From the NCBI RefSeq assembly GCF_000517445.1, contig NZ_CP006965.1:1402681-1466680 (forward strand): a stretch of 64,000 nucleotides of DNA, given 5' to 3'. Below, piece after piece: positions 26,291 through 35,431 of this stretch. Under the pieces are notes generated by a model. That model saw nothing but the letters and a program-made list of their open reading frames with translations, had not been told where the DNA came from and did no database searches. Origin of the DNA: Thermococcus paralvinellae. GTDB lineage: Archaea > Methanobacteriota_B > Thermococci > Thermococcales > Thermococcaceae. Positions within the stretch are counted from its first letter, which is position 1. Each line of letters begins with the position of its first letter. Both the position numbers and the translations under genes were made by a program.

Positions 26291-26562
26291 CCAACAACTT
26301 TAAATCCTTTTTCTCCTTTTGGATCTTCCCATTTTATCTCAACTCTTGTGACTCTTGCAAATGGAGGCCCTTGATGTGCCCAGCCGATTAATGCCTCAAC
26401 CCTTTCCCTTTCTCCTTCTATTACAGCTTCAACACTCCCATCGGGTAAGTTCCTTACCCACCCATGCACTCCAAGCTTTCTTGCCTCTCTTTGCATGCTC
26501 CATCTAAAGCCAACACCCTGAACTCTGCCATAAATTCTCAGGTGTGCTCTTACAATTTCCAT
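26287..26562 (-). CDS. acyP: Acylphosphatase
   Basis: The 91-residue enzyme has the full acylphosphatase signature: [21 protein letters not shown] with catalytic Arg20, and [17 protein letters not shown] with Asn38. It hydrolyses acyl phosphates such as acetyl phosphate or 1,3-bisphosphoglycerate. The ATG at 26562 follows GGGGG; an upstream in-frame TTG is part of that site. Confidence 0.94.
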   Translation of the reverse strand: MEIVRAHLRIYGRVQGVGFRWSMQREARKLGVHGWVRNLPDGSVEAVIEGERERVEALIGWAHQGPPFARVTRVEIKWEDPKGEKGFKVVG

Positions 26563-26634
26563 CTCAACCCCCAATAAAAATAACTCAACGTAAGATTTAA
26601 GTTTATCTTGTAGGAGGTTATAAATGGTGGTAGT

Positions 26635-26949
26635 ATGAGTGAGATGATACTTGTTTATACAACATTTCCAGACTGGGAAAGCGCGGAAAGGATTGTCAAA
26701 GAGCTTTTAGAGAAGAAACTCATAGCGTGTGCTAATCTAAGAGAGCACAAAGCATTCTACTGGTGGAAAGGAAAAATAGAGGAAGATAACGAAATCGGCG
26801 CAATTCTTAAGACAAAAGTTGAGCTTTGGGACGAGCTTAAAAAGGAACTCAAGGAAAAGCACCCCTACACAGTTCCAGCAATAATCAGAATTGATGTTGA
26901 TGCCGTAAATAAGGAATACCTCAAGTGGCTGTTAGAGGTTACAAAATGA
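26635..26949 (+). CDS. cutA: CutA divalent-cation tolerance protein
   Basis: The 104-residue protein is a typical Cut[51 protein letters not shown] and [13 protein letters not shown]. CutA forms very heat-stable trimers and is linked to copper tolerance, though its biochemical role is unclear. GGTGG precedes the ATG. The final TGA overlaps the ATG of the next gene. Confidence 0.94.
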   Translation: MSEMILVYTTFPDWESAERIVKELLEKKLIACANLREHKAFYWWKGKIEEDNEIGAILKTKVELWDELKKELKEKHPYTVPAIIRIDVDAVNKEYLKWLLEVTK

Positions 26950-27533
26950 TTAGAAAGGTAAAACCGCAAATTAGAGTCATCGGTTTCGATGACGGTACTT
27001 TTTCTTTTAAATCCAAGATTGAAAGAGACAAAACTATTCTGATTGGAGTCATCATGAAGGGATCGCAGGATGTTGTTGGAATTTTGTCAAGATGGATCGA
27101 AGTTGATGGAATGGATGTAACAGAAAAGATGATTGATGCCGTTGTAAACTCCCGCTTTAAAGATCTTAGAGTCATAATGCTGAAGGGCATAACCTATGCT
27201 GGTTTTAATATTGTTGACATAGAAAAGCTCAGCAGAGAGACGGGTTTACCCGTGATTGTTGTTATTAGGAAGAAACCGGATTTAAGAGCCATGGAGGATG
27301 CCTTGAGAAAGCATTTCTCTGATGCTGAAGAGAGAATTAGGCTGCTGAGGAAGGGCGGAGAAATAAGAGAGTTAATACCCGAGAGGCTGTTCTATCAAAC
27401 CTATGGAATTAAACCAAAAATAGCAGAGGAAATAATTAAAATAACCCAAAAAAGCTCTCTAATTCCAGAGCCTCTCAGATTAGCCCACATGATAGCTTCA
27501 GCAGTTATGACTGGGGAGTCGAAGAAGGAGTAG
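26946..27533 (+). CDS. DUF99/UPF0215 family protein
   Basis: The 195-residue protein is of the archaeal DUF99 (UPF0215) family: [10 protein letters not shown] at the start, [15 protein letters not shown], and [29 protein letters not shown]. The fold is related to endonuclease V, but the function has not been shown. The ATG overlaps the cutA stop (ATGA), with AGAGGTT upstream, so the pair is coupled. It is the last protein gene before the 7S RNA. Confidence 0.85.
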   Translation: MIRKVKPQIRVIGFDDGTFSFKSKIERDKTILIGVIMKGSQDVVGILSRWIEVDGMDVTEKMIDAVVNSRFKDLRVIMLKGITYAGFNIVDIEKLSRETGLPVIVVIRKKPDLRAMEDALRKHFSDAEERIRLLRKGGEIRELIPERLFYQTYGIKPKIAEEIIKITQKSSLIPEPLRLAHMIASAVMTGESKKE

Positions 27534-27628
27534 ATCCTTTTCTCTTCATTGGTTGAATTTTTGTTCTAAATAGTCCTTCAATGGCTTCTTCTTAGTAAGG
27601 TTGTTGAAATCTTCTAGGATACCAAACC

Positions 27629-27637
27629 TTTATATAA
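27629..27637 (+). promoter_or_regulatory. TATA box of the 7S RNA gene
   Basis: TTTATATAA preceded by the BRE-like AAACC lies 25-26 nt upstream of the first base of the 7S RNA. This is the standard archaeal distance. Confidence 0.8.
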
Positions 27638-27658
27638 CCTTCATATCTATTTTTAAAT

Positions 27659-27975
27659 GGCGGCGGACTAGGCCGGGGGGTTCGGCGTCCCCTGTAACCC
27701 GAAACCGTCGATATGCGGGGGCCGAAGCCCGAGGGGCGGTTCCTGAATCCAGCGGCAGAAGCCGGGGTAAACAATGAGCCCTCGTCCCACGGGGCCGGCG
27801 GTGGGCGAGGCGGAGCTGAAGGGCTCCGCTAACGCCCTTTGCCCGCCGAACCCCGCAAGGCCCGGAAGGGAGCAGCGGTAGGCGGGACGTTCGGCGCTCG
27901 TGGGGTAGCGGGGGCGAGGGAGTCCCGGTGGAAGTCGCTGGAGGAGGGTTCCCACCCTCGGGCGTGTCCGCCGCC
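27659..27975 (+). ncRNA. ffs: Signal recognition particle 7S RNA
   Basis: A roughly 317-nt GC-rich block stands out from the AT-rich surroundings. The ends pair perfectly (GGCGGCGGAC at 27659-27668 with GTCCGCCGCC at 27966-27975), forming helix 1. The SRP54-binding helix 8 shows the diagnostic GCAAGGCCCGGAAGGGAGCAG (about 27855-27875). Length and both features match archaeal 7S RNA. It scaffolds SRP54 and SRP19 (encoded at 19387-19698) for membrane targeting. Long open frames across it on the minus strand are artefacts of GC content. Confidence 0.96.
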
Positions 27976-27994
27976 GTAAGAATTCTCTTGCTTT

Positions 27995-28372
27995 ACAATT
28001 AACGAGGCAAAACTTATTAAACAGTGAACCCCTTTTAGCACTTTATTGCAATTGATATCTATGCAAGAAGGCCAATTTCAAGCACAAGATTGGCAGTTAT
28101 TCGAGGCTAGAAATTAAATCAGTTGCTTTAGGAGGTGTCTATGATCTAGCAAAAGTTCTGGACGTTGACCTCATCAGAATTGGAGAAATAACGACATGGT
28201 AAGATGCAGTTGAATTCCTAATAGCTAGTGCAAAGGCTATACAAATTGGGACTGCTGTCTCGTTGAGAGAATTTAAAGTTTTTAAAGAATCAGCGAAGGG
28301 ATAGAGAGATTTTTAAAGGAAGAATAGTCTAATGGCATAGACGAGATAATAGGAATAGCTTTGGAGGGATAA
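27995..28372 (+). pseudogene. Decayed 3' half of dihydroorotate dehydrogenase gene (pyrD)
   Basis: Conceptual translation in shifting frames gives AIDIYARRPISST, then KIGSYSRLEIKSVALGGVYD and LAKVLDVDLIRIGEITTW, a stop, then DAVEFLIASAKAIQIGTAVS, more stops, and finally [12 protein letters not shown] before TAA at 28370-28372. This follows the order of PyrD catalytic-subunit sequence from mid-protein to C-terminus. At least two frameshifts and several stops are present, and the 5' half is missing. The remnant fills the gap between 7S RNA and queC; the queC ribosome site (GGAGGGA) lies in its last codons. Confidence 0.85.
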
Positions 28373-28374
28373 AA

Positions 28375-29094
28375 ATGAAAAGAGCAGTTGTCTTGTTTAG
28401 TGGTGGTTTGGACTCAACAGCTTGCCTATACTGGGCAAAGAAAAATTACGATGAAGTCATTATGCTCACTATAAACTATGGCAGCAATGAGGAAAAAGCA
28501 ACAAACAAAGTAGCAGAATTCTTCTCAAAAGAGCTGAACGTTCCACTTAAAATTATTAAACTCGACTTTTTAGAAGAGTTCTCCAAGCTTAGAGGGACTA
28601 CATTAGTTGGAGGAGAAACGCCAAAAGTCACAGCAAAGGAACTGGAAAACTTAGAGTACGCACAGGAAACAGCTAAAAGTGTCTGGGTTCCAGCAAGAAA
28701 TGTTGTGTTAATTTCCATAGCTGCTTCACTTTTAGATGCCTTAGGAGGGGGAGAGATAATAGTCGGCTTCAATGCAGAGGAAGGAGTAACGTTTCCTGAT
28801 AACACCCCAGAATTCGTTGAAAAAATGAACGAGATGCTGAAATATGGAACACTCAGTGATGTCAAAGTTGTTGCACCACTGATAAACCTTGATAAAAAGG
28901 GTATTGCAAAGCTTTTGAAAGAGCTAAATGCAAAGTATGAATACTCAAATTCATGTTACATGCCCAAAGGGTTTACAGAGGATGGAAAGCCAATTCACTG
29001 CGGAGAATGTGAGAGCTGCGTAAGGAGACACCGTGGACTAATCGAAGGGATTGGGGAAGACAAGACAGTTTATGCCATTGAGCCTAAGATTTGA
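28375..29094 (+). CDS. queC: 7-cyano-7-deazaguanine synthase QueC
   Basis: The 239-residue ATP-pyrophosphatase has the N-terminal PP-loop [12 protein letters not shown], the [15 protein letters not shown] helix and a C-terminal zinc site (Cys in SNSCYMP and HCGECESC). It converts 7-carboxy-7-deazaguanine to preQ0, precursor of archaeosine in tRNA. GGAGGGA precedes the ATG. Its ribosome site is embedded in the end of the pyrD remnant, so it may once have been co-transcribed with pyrD. Confidence 0.94.
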   Translation: MKRAVVLFSGGLDSTACLYWAKKNYDEVIMLTINYGSNEEKATNKVAEFFSKELNVPLKIIKLDFLEEFSKLRGTTLVGGETPKVTAKELENLEYAQETAKSVWVPARNVVLISIAASLLDALGGGEIIVGFNAEEGVTFPDNTPEFVEKMNEMLKYGTLSDVKVVAPLINLDKKGIAKLLKELNAKYEYSNSCYMPKGFTEDGKPIHCGECESCVRRHRGLIEGIGEDKTVYAIEPKI

Positions 29095-29161
29095 ATGCCC
29101 TCTTCTTCTGTTTTTTTAATATTTACGAAACTTGAAAAGGTTAACAAAACTATTTACAAAC

Positions 29162-29177
29162 GCAAGTATTTACTTGC
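29162..29177. promoter_or_regulatory. Perfect 16-bp palindrome upstream of Lrp-like regulator
   Basis: GCAAGTATTTACTTGC has 7-bp arms and a TT centre. It lies 170-190 nt before the next start codon and about 75 nt upstream of the SurR-type site. It is more likely a binding site for a dimeric regulator than a terminator, since no T-run follows. Confidence 0.4.
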
Positions 29178-29251
29178 ACAGTTCAAGGCATACAACTCAA
29201 TTTACAAAAAAGGCATAACAAAGCTTTATTTTGCAATATTTCAAATATTTT

Positions 29252-29294
29252 AACCTTTTGTTAAAAACTAAGCTGTAAGAAAAGAGTTTTATAC
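29252..29294 (+). promoter_or_regulatory. Promoter of Lrp-like regulator with SurR-type operator
   Basis: Read on the minus strand, 29268-29252 is GTTTTTAACAAAAGGTT, a perfect GTTn3AACn5GTT that differs at one position from the fdhA site. The TATA box TTTTATAC (29287-29294) follows 18 nt downstream. Confidence 0.68.
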
Positions 29295-29348
29295 AAAAAA
29301 CACTAGGATAATGTGAAAATAGTAATTTAACAAATCGGAGGTGAGAAA

Positions 29349-29819
29349 ATGGAAGATGGTGTAAAGCTTACCTCAAAGCAAATTGAACTTTTAAGGAAGT
29401 TATACAATGAAGGAAAGCCTATCGAAGTCCATACAGTTGAAAAGAGCCAAGATGAACTTGCAAGAGAACTTAAAGTTACAAGACAAGCATTAAGCTTTCA
29501 CTTAAAGACCCTCAAAGAAATGGGATATGTAAGAACTGGAAGAGGATTCATAGACCTAACCAAAAAGGCAATCGAGTTTCTTGAGAATGGCAAGAACAAC
29601 AAAGCATTTATTTTTGTAAAGATTGATCCTACAAAAAGAAAAGAGGTATACGAAAAGATAAAGGAACTCAGTAGCATAAGGGCATATAGAGTTACAGGGA
29701 ACATCGACATGGTAATTGAAGTCGATAGGACAAAATTTGAGGAGATTCTAGATAAGGTATCCTCAATTGATGGGGTTAAAGAAACAGTAACTCACTTTAT
29801 AATCGAATCAGTTGCCTAA
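29349..29819 (+). CDS. HTH/Lrp-like transcriptional regulator
   Basis: The 156-residue protein has an N-terminal winged helix (KLTSKQIELLRKLYNEGK with DELARELKVTRQALSFHLKTL as the recognition part) and a C-terminal AsnC-type ligand domain (NKAFIFVKIDPTKRKEVYEK to DGVKETVTHFIIE). GGAGGTGA precedes the ATG. The SurR-type site in its promoter suggests a second-tier redox regulator. Its stop overlaps the convergent THUMP gene by 4 nt. The ligand is unknown. Confidence 0.85.
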   Translation: MEDGVKLTSKQIELLRKLYNEGKPIEVHTVEKSQDELARELKVTRQALSFHLKTLKEMGYVRTGRGFIDLTKKAIEFLENGKNNKAFIFVKIDPTKRKEVYEKIKELSSIRAYRVTGNIDMVIEVDRTKFEEILDKVSSIDGVKETVTHFIIESVA

Positions 29820-30310
29820 AGCCTAACTTCTTTTTTAATTATCTCTTCTGGCTTGATAACACTTATTGCTGTTCTGTTCCCCAAAACCTCAATCCACACA
29901 TACCAGTCAGGGTCATCAAGATTAACCTTGGCATTTAAGCTCTCCTTAATCCTTGCGCCAAGCTCTATCTCTATCTCCTTGCTTGAACGTATCCAGTTTC
30001 CCCTTCTCTTACAACGAACAGCAAAACTTTCTCCTTCTTTAATCCTAGCCTTTGCAAGTTTGAGCCCTTCTTCAATAATCCTATCTTTTTTGCTCTTGAC
30101 AAATTTCTCGAGAGGAACAATCTTGAAAATTGCAGTTGTCTCAAAGTCCTTTAAAACCCTCAAAGCTTCTTCTTTTGTCAAGTTAGTTCTAACGATTAAG
30201 ACTCCTCGCCATCTCATCCTCCTAATTTTAACATCTCCTAGTGCCCACTCAAGCTCTAGACTAGCATCACCTTCTCTACCTGAAGGTACAGTGACGAGTA
30301 GTGTTACCAT
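29816..30310 (-). CDS. THUMP-domain RNA-binding protein (COG1818 type)
   Basis: From ATG 30310, 6 nt after GGAGGTG, the product is 164 residues. It is essentially one THUMP domain: TVPSGREGDASLELEWALG, RWRGVLIVRTNLTKEEALRVL, and SFAVRCKRRGNWIRSSKEIEIELG. THUMP domains recognise the tRNA acceptor end; the stand-alone type acts with an acetyltransferase or other modifier (Tan1/THUMPD1-like). It is transcribed divergently from the AAA ATPase. Confidence 0.85.
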   Translation of the reverse strand: MVTLLVTVPSGREGDASLELEWALGDVKIRRMRWRGVLIVRTNLTKEEALRVLKDFETTAIFKIVPLEKFVKSKKDRIIEEGLKLAKARIKEGESFAVRCKRRGNWIRSSKEIEIELGARIKESLNAKVNLDDPDWYVWIEVLGNRTAISVIKPEEIIKKEVRL

Positions 30311-30375
30311 TTTTTCACCTCCCACGGACAAGCTTTTATATCTATACATTTCAAAATTTAAACTTGGTGGATGAA

Positions 30376-31584
30376 ATGGAAAAGTCAAGCACACTTAAAG
30401 TTTATCCCTCTCCTTCCTATGAAGTCTATGGCCTATCGAGAAATCCCTTTGGAGAACTGGCAAGCGAAGGCATTGAAGACATAGAGAGTATTCATGTTTA
30501 TCAAGAAATTGATATGAAATTATCGATGATGATCTCCGAAGTTATTGGAAATAAGAGCTCAATTGCTTTTTCTATTGTAGGACCTTTGGGAATGGGAAAA
30601 ACTCAAAGGTTAAAGAGTATCGCCAAAGCTATAAGTGAGCAAGGAGGAAAGGCCATTTACGTTAAAGTTGACACCAATGACATTTTGAAAATTACACGTG
30701 ACATTTTCAATTCAATAAAACCTCCAAAGAGCAAAACAAATATTTTCTTAGAAAATCTCTCAAGGAAACTCGGTTTCATAGATCGATTAGAAAAAATGTT
30801 ATCTTCAACTCAAGAATATAAATCCAGAGACATAGCTGAAATGCTAACAAAAGAGCTAAATAGATATCCATATTCGGCTCTACTTTTGGATGAGCTTGAG
30901 AACATGCAAACTGCAAAAGAACAAGAAAAGATTCAGTTTTTTGAAATGCTAAGACATTTCATAAGCAACATGCCTCAAGGATGTATATTTGCATTCGCAT
31001 GCATTCCAGAGGCATATGAAGAATATACAAAGATTTTCCCGGCATTTTTCATGCGTCTGCACTATGAATTTAAACTCAGACCTATGAGTCTTGAGGAGAC
31101 ATTTGAGCTCGTTAAGAAGAGATTAAACAAAGTTAGGATTAGAGATACTGACGACCCAATTTATCCTTTTACAGAGGGTGCAATAAAGCTTATTCATGAA
31201 CTTGGAAAAGGAAATCCAAGACAGATTTTAAGATTACTCCATTACGTACTGAGTGAAGCCAGCAAACATAAGTTTGATCCAATCGATGATTACGTTGTTA
31301 CGACAATTCTTGAAGAGCCAAAGAGCCTAGAAGAATATCTTATGAGAATTCCAAAGGACTATAGGGATTTAGTTGAAGCAATAGTTTACAAGTTTAACGG
31401 AGGACCAGTAAGTTATATCCAAATTGCAAAGGAAGTCAAAAAGCCAGGTATTCAGGTTTATGAACAGCTTGAAGAGCTTATAAGACTGGGATTCTTAATT
31501 GGTGATCCAAAAGGCAACTATAAAGTTCCAGATTATGTAAGAAAATTCTTAGAGGAGAGGAAACAAGAGGAGGAAAGTGAATGA
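30376..31584 (+). CDS. AAA+ ATPase, Orc1/Cdc6-like fold, unknown role
   Basis: From ATG 30376 (GGTGG upstream) the protein is 402 residues. It has Walker A GPLGMGKT near residue 70, Walker B ALLLDELEN near 172, a sensor-like FAFACIPEA, and a C-terminal winged-helix part (YIQIAKEVKKPGIQVYEQLEELIRLGFL). The NPFGELASEGIEDIESIHVY start resembles archaeal ORC/STAND-type ATPases. It is distinct from the main Cdc6 replication gene. It is coupled (ATGA) to the next membrane hydrolase gene. Confidence 0.8.
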   Translation: MEKSSTLKVYPSPSYEVYGLSRNPFGELASEGIEDIESIHVYQEIDMKLSMMISEVIGNKSSIAFSIVGPLGMGKTQRLKSIAKAISEQGGKAIYVKVDTNDILKITRDIFNSIKPPKSKTNIFLENLSRKLGFIDRLEKMLSSTQEYKSRDIAEMLTKELNRYPYSALLLDELENMQTAKEQEKIQFFEMLRHFISNMPQGCIFAFACIPEAYEEYTKIFPAFFMRLHYEFKLRPMSLEETFELVKKRLNKVRIRDTDDPIYPFTEGAIKLIHELGKGNPRQILRLLHYVLSEASKHKFDPIDDYVVTTILEEPKSLEEYLMRIPKDYRDLVEAIVYKFNGGPVSYIQIAKEVKKPGIQVYEQLEELIRLGFLIGDPKGNYKVPDYVRKFLEERKQEEESE

Positions 31585-32111
31585 ACTATGATGAACATGT
31601 ACTTGGAGGGATTATTACATATCCCCTCTCCATTTTAATTGCATCTCTTCTCAAATATTACTTGGCCGTTCCTTTTCAGCTTAGTTTTATAGCGATGATA
31701 CTGGGATATGCTTTCTATGTTCTGGGAAGTGACTTACCAGACATGGATCATCCAGATGCTCTCATTCACCGAGGAACAAAGCCACTTGTGGCAGTTGCTA
31801 TGGGCACTTCAGCTTTTCTGAAGTTTAGCGGAATTTCTATAACAGAGTATGAATGGGCAAATCTAACGATAGCATGGGGAATTGCTTCACTCTTTGCATT
31901 TGCTTCTTGGTACGTTTTCTCAGCAGTAATTCCCAAACACAGAGGTATAATCCACTCAGTAAGTTTTGCTATCATATACGGTTTACTAAGCTTTGCAATA
32001 ACTGTTTATGGCCTAGGATTGAAGTTTGGAGAGGGTCTTTTTGTAGGATTTGCAGCATTCATGGGGTATCTGCTTCATTTAATCTTAGACAAACATATTA
32101 AACTAATCTAA
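31581..32111 (+). CDS. YdjM/DUF457-type membrane metal-dependent hydrolase
   Basis: The 176-residue integral membrane protein has four to five helices and the conserved metal ligands of the family: DEHVLGGI at the N-terminus, GSDLPDMDHPDALIHRG, PKHRGIIHS and LLHLILDKH. Members are annotated as membrane-bound metal-dependent hydrolases, with LexA-regulated YdjM as the E. coli example. The substrate is unknown. It overlaps the AAA ATPase gene by 4 nt. Confidence 0.86.
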   Translation: MNYDEHVLGGIITYPLSILIASLLKYYLAVPFQLSFIAMILGYAFYVLGSDLPDMDHPDALIHRGTKPLVAVAMGTSAFLKFSGISITEYEWANLTIAWGIASLFAFASWYVFSAVIPKHRGIIHSVSFAIIYGLLSFAITVYGLGLKFGEGLFVGFAAFMGYLLHLILDKHIKLI

Positions 32112-32184
32112 GATAAAATCACCCAAATTTGTCCAATAATGCTTTTAAATTGTTCAATTAAGAAGCAGGTTGGAGGTGAGAAAG

Positions 32185-33174
32185 ATGTTCAGCTTAACTG
32201 GATTTTCAAAAGGAAAAGAAGAAAAAACAACTTGGGATGTCATAATTATCGGCGCTGGACCAGCTGGATATACAGCGGCAATCTATGCAGCGAGATTTGG
32301 GCTTGAAACAATCATAATAAGCAGAGATTTAGGAGGAAATATGGCATTAACGGACTTAATCGAAAACTACCCAGGATTTCCAGAAGGAATAAGCGGTTCA
32401 GAGCTCAACAGAAGAATGTACGATCAAGTTAGAAAATACAATGTTGACATAGTTTTTGATGAGGTCGAGAGAATTGACAAAGGGGAGTGCCCATACTATG
32501 AGGGTAAGTGCTACTGGCTTGTTTACACCAAAAACGGGAAAGTTTACAAGGCAAAGACTGTTATCATAGCGGTTGGAGCAGAGCCGAGGAAGCTCAACGT
32601 CCCCGGAGAGAAAGAGCTTACAGGGAGAGGAGTAAGCTACTGTGCAACTTGTGACGGGCCCTTATTTGTTGGGAAAGAAGTGATAGTTGTCGGTGGTGGA
32701 AACACAGCACTTCAAGAAGCATTATATCTCCACAGCATTGGCGTTAAAGTTACACTGGTTCACAGGAGAGACAAGTTCAGAGCGGACAAGATTCTCCAAG
32801 ATAGATTCAAAGAAGCCGGTATCCCAACGCTTTTAGACACTGTTGTAATTGAAATAAAAGGCAAAGAGAAGGTTGAGGCCGTTGTGCTTAAGAATGTAAA
32901 GACTGGGAAAGTCTTTGAGAAGAAAGTTGATGGTGTATTCATTTTCATTGGATATGAGCCAAAAACAGACTTTGTTAAGCATCTCGGCATTACAGATGAG
33001 TGGGGCTACATACCTGTGGACATGCACATGAGAACAAAGGCTCCGGGTATATTTGCCGCAGGAGATATAACAAACGTTTTCAAACAGATTGCTGTGGCAG
33101 TAGGTCAGGGGGCAATTGCAGCAAACTCTGCAAAAGAATTCATTGAGAGCTGGATAGAAAAGAACGGTGCCTAA
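32185..33174 (+). CDS. trxB: Thioredoxin reductase
   Basis: The 329-residue flavoprotein has FAD motif IIGAGPAGYTAAIYAARFGL, the redox-active pair CATC (Cys153 and Cys156), NADPH motif VVGGGNTALQEALYL and the C-terminal GIFAAGDIT. It passes electrons from NADPH to protein disulfide oxidoreductase or thioredoxin. GGAGGTGA decides the ATG at 32185. In Thermococcus onnurineus the FrhAGB hydrogenase was reported to feed thioredoxin reductase directly (recalled); both are encoded in this window. Confidence 0.93.
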   Translation: MFSLTGFSKGKEEKTTWDVIIIGAGPAGYTAAIYAARFGLETIIISRDLGGNMALTDLIENYPGFPEGISGSELNRRMYDQVRKYNVDIVFDEVERIDKGECPYYEGKCYWLVYTKNGKVYKAKTVIIAVGAEPRKLNVPGEKELTGRGVSYCATCDGPLFVGKEVIVVGGGNTALQEALYLHSIGVKVTLVHRRDKFRADKILQDRFKEAGIPTLLDTVVIEIKGKEKVEAVVLKNVKTGKVFEKKVDGVFIFIGYEPKTDFVKHLGITDEWGYIPVDMHMRTKAPGIFAAGDITNVFKQIAVAVGQGAIAANSAKEFIESWIEKNGA

Positions 33175-33278
33175 TTTCAACCTTTTTTACTTTTTCTCGA
33201 AACTTTTTCGAACAAAGCTGTTCACTAATGAGCATAGAATTATATAGCATAATTACAACTCTTCTTTGGTGAGCTAAA

Positions 33279-34616
33279 ATGGTGAAGAGACCAGTTGTTA
33301 AAGAGCTTCCTGGACCGAAGGCAAAAGAAGTTATTGAGAGGAACTTTGAACTTTTAGCAGTTACAACCCAAGATCCAGAGGCATTGCCAATTGTTATCGA
33401 GAGAGGAGAAGGGATAATGGTTTACGACGTTGATGGCAACGCTTTCTATGACTTTGGAAGCGGTGTTGGTGTTCTTAATGTCGGTCACACACACCCAAGG
33501 GTTATTGAGGCCATAAAGAAACAAGCCGAGAAATTCACTCATTTCGCATTAAACGACTTCTTCTATGAGAACGCTGTAATCTTGGCCCAAAAGCTTGCTG
33601 AGCTTTCTCCAGGAGAGTTTCCAAAGAAGGTAGTTTACCAAAACAGCGGTGCTGAAGCTAACGAAGCTATGATGAAGCTCGTCAAGTACGGAACAGGAAG
33701 GAAGAGGTTCATAGCTTTCTACCATGCATTCCACGGAAGAACACAAGCTGTTCTTAGCTTAACAGCAAGCAAATGGGTTCAACAGGAGAGATTCTTCCCA
33801 ACAATGCCAGGCGTTGAGCACGTTCCATATCCAAACCCATACAGAAACCCATGGCACATTGACGGTTATGCCGATCCAAAAGAGCTCGTGAACAGAGTCA
33901 TTGAGTTCATTGAAGAGTATGTCTTCAGGCATGTTCCACCAGAGGAGGTTGGAGCAATTGTCTTTGAACCAATACAAGGTGAAGGAGGCTATGTAGTTCC
34001 ACCAAAGGAGTTCTTCAAGGAGCTCAAGAAACTTGCAGACAAATACGGCATACTCTTGGCGGATGACGAAGTTCAGATGGGCGTTGGAAGAACTGGAAAG
34101 TTCTGGGCAATTGAGCACTTTGGCATCGCACCAGACACAATCCAGTTCGGTAAAGCTATTGGTGGAGGAATTCCATTAGCCGGTGTTGTGCACAGGGCTG
34201 ACATAGCTTTTGACAAGCCAGGAAGACATGCATCAACATTCGGTGGAAACCCATTAGCAATCGCCGCTGCACTTGAAGTCGTTGAAATTGTCAAAGAGTT
34301 ACTACCTCATGTCCAAGAAGTTGGTGATTATCTCCACAAGAGACTTAAGGAGTTTGAGGAGAAATATGAAGTTATCGGCGATGCAAGAGGTCTTGGCTTA
34401 GCTCAAGCAGTAGAATTCGTTAAGAACAAGGATACAAAGGAAAAGAACCCAGAGGTTAGGAACAAAGTTGTTAAGGAAGCCGCAAAGAGAGGACTAATCC
34501 TTCTCGGCTGTGGTGATAATTCACTGAGATTCATTCCACCACTGATCATTACCAAGGAAGAGATTGATATCGCCATGGAAATCTTTGAAGAAGCTCTCAA
34601 AGCCGCTCTTAAGTGA
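33279..34616 (+). CDS. Class III PLP aminotransferase (ornithine aminotransferase / amino-acid racemase group)
   Basis: The 445-residue enzyme is of the class III family: [27 protein letters not shown] (PLP phosphate loop), [13 protein letters not shown], and the PLP lysine in [13 protein letters not shown]. Closest types known in Thermococcales are ornithine omega-aminotransferase and broad amino-acid racemases, which share over half their sequence; I cannot separate them here. No biosynthetic partner is adjacent. A GAATTATATAGC TATA box lies about 40 nt before the ATG. Confidence 0.88.
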   Translation: MVKRPVVKELPGPKAKEVIERNFELLAVTTQDPEALPIVIERGEGIMVYDVDGNAFYDFGSGVGVLNVGHTHPRVIEAIKKQAEKFTHFALNDFFYENAVILAQKLAELSPGEFPKKVVYQNSGAEANEAMMKLVKYGTGRKRFIAFYHAFHGRTQAVLSLTASKWVQQERFFPTMPGVEHVPYPNPYRNPWHIDGYADPKELVNRVIEFIEEYVFRHVPPEEVGAIVFEPIQGEGGYVVPPKEFFKELKKLADKYGILLADDEVQMGVGRTGKFWAIEHFGIAPDTIQFGKAIGGGIPLAGVVHRADIAFDKPGRHASTFGGNPLAIAAALEVVEIVKELLPHVQEVGDYLHKRLKEFEEKYEVIGDARGLGLAQAVEFVKNKDTKEKNPEVRNKVVKEAAKRGLILLGCGDNSLRFIPPLIITKEEIDIAMEIFEEALKAALK

Positions 34617-34693
34617 TTTTTCTATTCCCTTTAGGTTTTATTAATTTCTTTCAAATTTTAAACTGCCACTTTTGCAAAAAGCTTTTAAACATC

Positions 34694-34717
34694 AATTTCA
34701 AGTTTTAACTTGAAATT
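34694..34717. promoter_or_regulatory. 24-bp perfect inverted repeat at the ECF S-component promoter
   Basis: Arms AATTTCAAGT and ACTTGAAATT (10 bp each) flank TTTA, just downstream of the TATA-like CTTTTAAAC (34682-34690). It covers the expected transcription start and ends 11 nt before the ribosome site. It could be an operator or a leader hairpin that controls translation. Confidence 0.6.
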
Positions 34718-34740
34718 AATGTAAAGTGGAGGTGCGAAAT

Positions 34741-35343
34741 ATGGAATTTGAGGCAATTGGAGCATATGCAAAACCAATACTAACGCTTGCTGTTTTGGTC
34801 TATCTCGTGTACATTTTCGTTATTAAAAAAGAGGAATTCAAAAAAGCTCAAGTTGTGGCAATCTCAGCAATTATGACAGCTCTGGTAACAGTCGCGACAA
34901 TCGTGATTCAGGTTCCAACCCCCCCAACAAGAGGTTATATCAACCTTGGAGATACAATGGTTATGCTGAGCGGTGTGCTGTTTGGTCCTCTCGTTGGAGC
35001 GTTCGCTGGAGGTTTTGGTTCAGCTTTGGCTGATGCAATCACTGGCTATGCCCACTGGGCACCTTTTACATTGATAATCAAAGGTCTTGAAGGTTTAGTT
35101 GTTGGACATATAGCTTATAAGAGAGAGGACTTTACAGGAATACTCATAGGAACAATAATTGGTGGATTTATCATGGTCTTTGGCTACTTCCTTGTTGAAG
35201 TGTTCTTCTATGGATATCCAAGTGCAGTAGTCGAAATCCCAGGAAATACGCTCCAAGCAGTCAGCGGAATTATAGTTGGAGGAGGAGTAGGGTACATAAT
35301 AAAGAAAAGATACCCAGACATAGTAAGCCTTATACAGACTTAA
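34741..35343 (+). CDS. ECF transporter substrate-binding (S) component
   Basis: The 200-residue protein has one N-terminal helix (residues 8-28), which is extra to the family, then five to six helices of the ECF-type S-component fold (PF07155-like): AQVVAISAIMTALVTVATIV, GYINLGDTMVMLSGVLFGPLVGAFAGG and GFGSALADAITGY. It binds a vitamin and docks on a shared ECF energising module, which is not in this window. The vitamin cannot be told from sequence. GGAGGTG precedes the ATG at 34741. Confidence 0.85.
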   Translation: MEFEAIGAYAKPILTLAVLVYLVYIFVIKKEEFKKAQVVAISAIMTALVTVATIVIQVPTPPTRGYINLGDTMVMLSGVLFGPLVGAFAGGFGSALADAITGYAHWAPFTLIIKGLEGLVVGHIAYKREDFTGILIGTIIGGFIMVFGYFLVEVFFYGYPSAVVEIPGNTLQAVSGIIVGGGVGYIIKKRYPDIVSLIQT

Positions 35344-35431
35344 ACTTTTTATATTTCTTCCCACACTTCCTTTCTTTTCATTTGAATATAGGAAATAGTA
35401 GACTTTGGAGATACTCCACAAACCTGCCTCC

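Noticed and set aside
27592-28041. Proline-rich minus-strand frames
   Set aside because: They cross the 7S RNA; their length comes from its GC content.
28375-29094. preQ1 riboswitch upstream of queC
   Set aside because: The upstream sequence is the pyrD remnant; no aptamer-like fold was found.
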